Positions 59,292 through 64,000 of a stretch of 64,000 nt of DNA are shown piece by piece. The position numbers and the translations under genes are program-made. The notes beneath the pieces were generated by a model that ran no database searches, was not told where the DNA came from, and saw nothing but the letters and a program-made list of their open reading frames with translations. The stretch spans positions 2,418,001 through 2,482,000 of the forward strand of contig OZ255629.1 in the NCBI GenBank assembly GCA_965276785.1, given 5' to 3'. Position 1 is the first letter of the stretch, and each line of letters begins with the position of its first letter. The stretch comes from LMUY01 sp965276785 (lineage in GTDB: Bacteria > Pseudomonadota > Alphaproteobacteria > Acetobacterales > Acetobacteraceae).

Positions 59292-59700
59292 ATCTAGCTC
59301 GGAGCGACGAGCGCGCCGAGCCATGGTTTGAACCGGCGCCAAAATGGCTCGGCCGGGCGAGCGATTGGCTGGCAGCCCTGCCACTTGCTGGGCGTTTTAA
59401 TGATGCGGCGGCTGCGCTCGGGTTAGAGGCAGGCTGCGGTCCACGGCAAGCCGCACGCGCCGATCAAGGCCCGGGTGCGGGGCTCCAACTCGGCAGCCAA
59501 TTGGTCGTAGTCAATTCGAACAATCGATCCTCCGGCCAGGCGACACGCCAATGGTCCGCCAGGCGTTCGATCGCACCGACGTCGGCGACGAGCGCGGCGC
59601 CCCCGGTGGGGAGAGGCGACATGCGGGTTGAAATACGTATGGATACCCTCCCGGCGGCGAGTAGTCCGGACCATCCAAGCCGATATGTGCGATCAAGTGC
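59292..59700 (-). pseudogene. Sulfotransferase (TPR-type) pseudogene, C-terminal part
   Basis: Three minus-strand frames must be joined to read a sulfotransferase C-terminus: ALVADVGAIERLADHWRVAWPEDRLF, then VRIDYDQLAAELEPRTRALIGACGLPW, then RRIIKTPSKWQ...FWRRFKPWLGAL. At least one frameshift and one internal stop (TAA at 59423) separate the pieces. The order and spacing match TPR-linked sulfotransferases. The upstream PAPS-binding part is not present in the window. Confidence 0.72.
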
Positions 59701-59824
59701 TGGCCTTATAGGTATCAGACGTTTCTATGAAGCCCTTCTAACTCTGTCGTTGACAAAGTTCAGGCGCCACACACCGTCGTCGCGGCACTGGATCGCCACG
59801 CCTTCGGCTCGCGATGACTTCTGT

Positions 59825-60427
59825 TTACGCTTGGCTACGAGTTAGCAACAGAGCGAGCCCCTCCTCTCCCGTAACTCCGTACAGCTTGCAATCGGCGCTC
59901 CAGCCCGTTGCCGTGGCAAAAAATGCGAGTCGCGCGTCGCCACAGTGAGCGATGTCCAGTTCGCCGCCCCGCTCTGCATGGCTGCTCGTTTCCACGAGCA
60001 ACACCCGATCGACCCGGCGGAACCTGACGCAGAGGGCATGCAAAGTGGCGAGGATTTCGCCATCGGAGCACTGCGCGAAGCAGCCATGCCAGAGGGCTGC
60101 CGTGAAACGCCATGGTGCCGCTGCGGTCGCAGTGAAGCCGGGGGTGCTGCCGATGGCAAAGCGGAGACTCGGCCCATGCCAGCGCGAGCGCGCCGCGGCC
60201 AGGTTGGCCGCGGATCGGTTGACCGCCAAAAGCGTGCTCACCGATGAGGCAAGAGACGCGGCCAGGCTGCCATCCCCGCAAGCAAGATCGAGGAGATGAT
60301 CATCCATGCTTAGGGCAAGCCTATTGGCAATCGTAAACGCAACTCGGCATGTTTCGGCGTTCGGAGGGATTGGAGCTGGCGATGCTGAGCCGGCGCAGGC
60401 CGACTTCGCTCGCTCCGCCGTCCTCAT
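59825..60427 (-). CDS. SAM-dependent methyltransferase, small
   Basis: The 200-residue protein has motif I LLDLACGDGSLAASLAS (about 46-62) and LLAVNRSAANLAAARSRW. The downstream segments are less conserved, ending in LYGVTGEEGLALLL. ATG 60427 is fixed by ATGA overlap with the aminotransferase stop; a longer frame would run antisense-like through that gene. It is co-translated with the aminotransferase, suggesting a modified-sugar pathway. The substrate is unknown. Confidence 0.75.
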   Translation of the reverse strand: MRTAERAKSACAGSASPAPIPPNAETCRVAFTIANRLALSMDDHLLDLACGDGSLAASLASSVSTLLAVNRSAANLAAARSRWHGPSLRFAIGSTPGFTATAAAPWRFTAALWHGCFAQCSDGEILATLHALCVRFRRVDRVLLVETSSHAERGGELDIAHCGDARLAFFATATGWSADCKLYGVTGEEGLALLLTRSQA

Positions 60428-61626
60428 GCCGGCAGCAGCGCCGGCTTGCGTGGTGCGGGCCGGGAGCGGAACGACGCCGGACTCTGTGCGTGCAGGGGGC
60501 GGCAGCAGCTTGCCACGGCGTCGCAAACGGCCTCGATCTGGGTTGGCGTCATGTCTTGCCAGAACGGCAGCCCCACGCTCCGCCGGCCAAGGTCTTCGGT
60601 GACGGGGAGAGGCTCCGCCTCGAACTGCGAAAACCCCGGCTGGCCGTGACAGCCCGGCCCCCACCAACGCAGCGTCCCAATGCCTTGCTCGGCGAGTGCG
60701 GTCACTTGGTCCAATCGGTCGGACGGCCAGAGGATGTTGAGCGTGGACGACACCCAATCGAGCCCAAGCCCCGGCATGGGCCAGACGTCCGGCACGGACC
60801 GCAGGCGGCGCAGATAGGCCCGCGTCACCCCAGCCCATTTCGCGCGGGTCTCATGCCAACCATCCAGCGCCGCAAGCCCGATCGCGGCGGCATATTCGGA
60901 GATTTTAGCGTTCGTGCCTGGCAGCACCGATTCCCGGTTGCCGAGAAAACCGAAATTCGTCAACCGGCGGAAGCGCTCCACCATGGCAGCATCGCGAGAC
61001 AGCAGGGCGCCGCCCTCGCCCACGCCGAACACCTTGGTGGCATGCATACTGACCACCGCCGCGCAGCGGCCGAGCGGCATTGGCCCGTCCCGGCGCATGG
61101 TATCGAAGGCTGCTGCCGCATCGATGATGACGGGAACGCCGGTGGCTTCGGCCACTGCATCCCAGGCCGCCATGTCCAGCGGTGCGCCGAACGGGGAGAC
61201 GACGACGATGGCACCCACTTTGCGGCGGAGAGCGAGGGCTTGGATTGCCGCCGGGTCCGGCGCCCAAGTTCCCGGTTGAACGTCCACAAAATAGGGGACC
61301 AGACCGGCCTGGCGGATCGCGCCGGCGGTCGCGACGAAGGTCCAAGAGGGCAGAAGGCACTCGCGGCCGGGTTCCACGCCGCTGGCTTGCAAGGCCAAGG
61401 TCAATGCCGCGGTCGCGTTGCAGGCGAGCGCAAGTTCGCCGGTCCGCAGCCCCCAATGCTGTGCCAGCCGCGTGTGAAAACGCAGCCAAAGCGGGCCATG
61501 ATTGGCATACCAGGCGTTACTGTCGATCTCCTGCAAGTAAGGCAGGATGCGGCTGACGTTCGGCAAGCGCGGGCGCGCTACCGGAATCGCAGGCGGGCTG
61601 AAATTACGGGCGACGGGCGCGCTCAT
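60424..61626 (-). CDS. DegT/DnrJ/EryC1/StrS-family PLP-dependent aminotransferase
   Basis: The 400-residue protein shows the family pattern CNATAALTLALQASGVEPG, PSWTFVATAGAIRQAGLVPYFVDV, PVIIDAAAAFD and SMHATKVFGVGEGGALLSRD, where Lys of ATKV forms the Schiff base with PLP. Such enzymes transaminate nucleotide-linked keto sugars. The N-terminal substrate segment NAWYANHGPLWLRFHTRLA fits as well. It lies 24 nt downstream of the TPR glycosyltransferase gene and overlaps the methyltransferase. Confidence 0.9.
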   Translation of the reverse strand: MSAPVARNFSPPAIPVARPRLPNVSRILPYLQEIDSNAWYANHGPLWLRFHTRLAQHWGLRTGELALACNATAALTLALQASGVEPGRECLLPSWTFVATAGAIRQAGLVPYFVDVQPGTWAPDPAAIQALALRRKVGAIVVVSPFGAPLDMAAWDAVAEATGVPVIIDAAAAFDTMRRDGPMPLGRCAAVVSMHATKVFGVGEGGALLSRDAAMVERFRRLTNFGFLGNRESVLPGTNAKISEYAAAIGLAALDGWHETRAKWAGVTRAYLRRLRSVPDVWPMPGLGLDWVSSTLNILWPSDRLDQVTALAEQGIGTLRWWGPGCHGQPGFSQFEAEPLPVTEDLGRRSVGLPFWQDMTPTQIEAVCDAVASCCRPLHAQSPASFRSRPAPRKPALLPA

Positions 61627-61650
61627 AGCCAGGTCTCGCCACCATCGATC

Positions 61651-64000
61651 CTATGCTGCATCGGCATGGCAGCCAGTCCCTTCGCAGTCCACGTCATCGT
61701 CATACCGGATGAAGGTTGCCAAGCCGTTAAGCGCGCGACGGACGTCGGCAAACACGCCGTCCCAATCGCCTCGTGCCGTTTGCCGCCACAGCCGCGCCGT
61801 TGGATACCAAGGACTGTCGCTCCGATCGGTCAGCCATCGCCAGTCGGGTGCGAACGGCAGCAAAATCCAAACTGGACAACCAAGCCCGCCGGCCAGATGC
61901 GCCACCGACGTATCCACCGTGATCACCAGGTCCAGCGTTGCGATCAGCCCGGCGGTCGCCTCAAACCCGTTCAGCTCCGATCGGACATCGCACAAAGCGG
62001 GCCAGGCCGCCATGGCCACCTCGTCGCTGGGCCGCACCTCCGGCTGCAGGCTGATGACCTCACACCGGTCATCGAACATCTCAGCAAAACGGGCCAGCGG
62101 GATGGAGCGATTGGCGTCGTTCACGTGCCCCTTGCTGCCCGACCACGCCACACCGACCCGCAGCCGAGTCCTGGGGCCAAGGCGCGCTTGCCAGGGCTCG
62201 GCCCAAGCTGGATTTAGGGTCAGATATGGCACGGCGGCGGGAATGGCCGACAACTCGAGCCCAAGGCCCAATGGCAAGCTCAGCATCGGGCAGGCGAAGT
62301 CGTGCGGCGGAAAGCGGTCGCCTTCCGTGATAAAGCGCAAGCCCTGTTTGGCCTCGCGCATCAATGGCAGCAGCACGCGGGGTACGGCCGCAATCACCGT
62401 GGCTCCCAAGGCCTGCAGCAGAGGCAGCAAGCGTACGAATTGCAAGGTATCGCCAAGGCCTTGCTCGGCAAGGACCAGGATGGTCTTGCCGGCCAAATCC
62501 TCCCCGCGCCAGAGCGGCTGGGTATCTTTTAGTGGCGCAAGCCCGTTGCGCTTCCAACGCCATTCGTATTCAGCCCAGCCTTGTGCGAAATTGCCCGTGA
62601 CAAGATGGCAAAGTGCCGCGCCGAAATGCGCGTCTGGATAGTCTGCGTCACACGCCAGCGCGGCGGCATAGCTGTCAAGCGCCTCCCCGTAGCGGTTCAA
62701 GTCGGCGTAGGCGCAGCCTTGATTGCTGTACACTGAGGCGACGCCACGATTGAGCGCCAAAGCCCGTTTACAGGCCGCGAGCGCCTCATCCGGGCGGCCC
62801 AACGCTTGTAGCACGGCGGCATGGTTCGCATGCGCCAGCACGTCGCCAGGCAGCGAGGTGACTGCTCGCTCGATGCAGGGCAGTGCTTCGCCCGGCCGCC
62901 GCAAATCCAGCAAAGCGACACCGAGGTTCATGGCGGCGAGCGCGCTCTGCGGATGGCAGGCGAGGGCATGCTGATTGCACGCCAGAGCCTCCATTGGCCG
63001 CTGCAGGGCACGCAGAGCGAGACCGCGGCCGATCAATGCTTCGAGCTTGTCCGGATCGATCGCGAGCGCAACCTCGAACGCCGCCAATGCCGGCTCAGCC
63101 CGGCGCAGCGCGATCAAGACGCTGCCCTTCGCCGCGAGGCAGACCGCGCTGCGCGGCTCGATTTCCACGGCCCGTTCACAGCATTGCAGCGCTTCCTGCA
63201 ACCGCCCGAGCTGCCGCAGCGCCTGGCCGCGATTGCACCAGGTCGGCGCATGGCTCGGCGCGCGGGCGAGCGCCGCTTCGAAACACGTGAGCGCCTCCGC
63301 TTGCTTGCCCTGCTCGAACAGGATTGTCCCGCGGGTGCAGTGCGCATCCGGATTGTCCGGCTCCTGCGCCAGGGCCGCCTCGCAGGCAGCCGCCGCACTA
63401 GGCAAATCGCCCAGCCGGCGCAACGCGACGGCCCGGTTGCACAGCGCGGGACCGTGCTGTGGTGCTGCCGCGAGCACTGCGTCATAACAGGCGAGCGCGT
63501 CGGCAACCCGGTCAAGCTGAAGCAACGCGTCCCCTTTTTGCGCCAGCGCCAGCGCCGAGCCCGGGGCCATCGCCAAGACGGACTCGGCCGCAGCAAGGGA
63601 CCCTTTCCAATCACCCACTGCGTAAAGCACGGCCGCGCGATGGGTTTGCGCGTCCTCCAAATCTGGCTGGAGCGCTAGGGCCCGGTCGACATCGGCCAGC
63701 GCCGGCGCCGCCCGGCCAAGCTGCAACCGCAGCCGGGAGCGATTTAGCAATGCGACCGCCCATTTCGGCGACAGCGCCAAACAACGCGTGTAGCTTTGCT
63801 CGGCTTCCGCCAACCGGCCCAGCAGCCGCAAAGCATTACCGTGGCTGTTCCAAGGCAATGGGTCGTAGGGGTCCTGGCTCAGCAAGGCCTCATAACAAGG
63901 CAGCGCTTCGCTCAGACGGCCAAGCCGCATGAGGGCGTTGCCACGATTGCCCAAGGCGTTGCGGTAGCCCGGGTCGACCGCCAAGGCCGCATCGGCGCAG
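61651..64000 (-). CDS. TPR-repeat glycosyltransferase (GT9/GT41-like C-terminal domain), N-terminus outside the window
   Basis: At least thirteen TPR-like 34-residue repeats (signature positions W/G/Y/A/P, e.g. ALLNRSRLRLQLGRAAPALADVDRALALQPD) precede a C-terminal glycosyltransferase domain of about 270 residues. Its blocks are LVLAEQGLGDTLQFVRLLPLL, VGVAWSGSKGHVNDANRSIPL and DLVITVDTSVAHLAGGLGCPVWILLP. This architecture is typical of heptosyltransferase-like or OGT-like bacterial proteins linked to flagellin or polysaccharide modification. The frame is open at the window edge, so the start and any further repeats are not visible. Confidence 0.9.
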   Translation of the reverse strand, partial: CADAALAVDPGYRNALGNRGNALMRLGRLSEALPCYEALLSQDPYDPLPWNSHGNALRLLGRLAEAEQSYTRCLALSPKWAVALLNRSRLRLQLGRAAPALADVDRALALQPDLEDAQTHRAAVLYAVGDWKGSLAAAESVLAMAPGSALALAQKGDALLQLDRVADALACYDAVLAAAPQHGPALCNRAVALRRLGDLPSAAAACEAALAQEPDNPDAHCTRGTILFEQGKQAEALTCFEAALARAPSHAPTWCNRGQALRQLGRLQEALQCCERAVEIEPRSAVCLAAKGSVLIALRRAEPALAAFEVALAIDPDKLEALIGRGLALRALQRPMEALACNQHALACHPQSALAAMNLGVALLDLRRPGEALPCIERAVTSLPGDVLAHANHAAVLQALGRPDEALAACKRALALNRGVASVYSNQGCAYADLNRYGEALDSYAAALACDADYPDAHFGAALCHLVTGNFAQGWAEYEWRWKRNGLAPLKDTQPLWRGEDLAGKTILVLAEQGLGDTLQFVRLLPLLQALGATVIAAVPRVLLPLMREAKQGLRFITEGDRFPPHDFACPMLSLPLGLGLELSAIPAAVPYLTLNPAWAEPWQARLGPRTRLRVGVAWSGSKGHVNDANRSIPLARFAEMFDDRCEVISLQPEVRPSDEVAMAAWPALCDVRSELNGFEATAGLIATLDLVITVDTSVAHLAGGLGCPVWILLPFAPDWRWLTDRSDSPWYPTARLWRQTARGDWDGVFADVRRALNGLATFIRYDDDVDCEGTGCHADAA

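Noticed and set aside
60349..62217. Long plus-strand open frame (622 codons)
   Set aside because: It is antisense to the aminotransferase and the TPR glycosyltransferase, both of which have intact motifs; no recognisable domain.
1..64000. CRISPR arrays, insertion sequences with transposase, rRNA genes, phage genes
   Set aside because: I looked for regularly spaced direct repeats, transposase-like frames and rRNA-like sequence and saw none; only the short palindromic repeats were found.

Overview
The window is GC-rich, densely packed bacterial chromosome with many 1-8 nt start/stop overlaps and long spurious antisense frames. The gene set (hisB-DUF2628-hisH, glutamyl-Q tRNA(Asp) synthetase, a 551-residue isocitrate lyase, an OpgH-type glucosyltransferase, an AapJ-like binding protein, TonB/ExbBD) and a dispersed repeat encoding the peptide VMAGLDPAIH point to an alphaproteobacterium. 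Acetobacteraceae or a relative is my best guess. That placement is inference; no rRNA or other decisive marker is present.

Layout. 0.2-4.1 kb: GT-C-type membrane protein, NUDIX hydrolase and a ScfR/RamB-type regulator. 4.3-13.9 kb: nine tightly coupled genes that look like a biosynthetic operon: inositol-3-phosphate synthase, HD-like protein, methyltransferase, Gfo/Idh/MocA oxidoreductase, zinc-ribbon metallo-beta-lactamase-fold protein, YcaO protein, xylose-isomerase-like TIM barrel, GT4 glycosyltransferase and PIG-L deacetylase. Ino1 + GT4 + PIG-L recalls early mycothiol biosynthesis, but the other enzymes do not fit that pathway, so an unknown inositol- or cyclitol-derived product is likely. 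An OpgH homologue follows. Both this homologue and the GT4 gene carry an in-frame copy of the dispersed repeat.

16.1-18.3 kb (minus): hisB, DUF2628 and hisH, then a GNAT gene where hisA often lies. 18.4-24.3 kb (plus): two small conserved-looking genes, two membrane proteins, then a second unusual operon. It has a two-subunit ThDP decarboxylase, two mononuclear-iron oxygenase subunits lacking the Rieske cluster ligands, a separate Rieske protein, a 77-residue protein and a GST. This looks like a split, heteromeric Rieske oxygenase.

24.3-27.3 kb: a CAU-anticodon tRNA, pyrophosphatase, HNH nuclease, carboxylesterase and gluQ. 27.4-32.3 kb (minus): surface-glycan operon with two paralogous glycosyltransferases, an acyltransferase and a methyltransferase. 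32.4-44.2 kb: MerR/CueR pseudogene, isocitrate lyase, prolyl oligopeptidase, class II aldolase, GT-C-type membrane protein, an OppD/OppF-like ATPase pair without permeases, and a large fusion of S10 and S53 serine peptidases.

45-64 kb shows repeated gene breakage: a TonB-dependent receptor and exbB both cut at their 5' ends at one junction, a frameshifted nucleotidyltransferase, about 900 bp of decayed DNA, a partial type II secretion cluster (gspO, E, F, H, I with no gspG) and a sulfotransferase pseudogene. The window ends in a methyltransferase, a DegT-type aminotransferase and a TPR glycosyltransferase that runs off the edge. The main candidates for new biology are the inositol/YcaO cluster, the split Rieske operon and the S10-S53 fusion.
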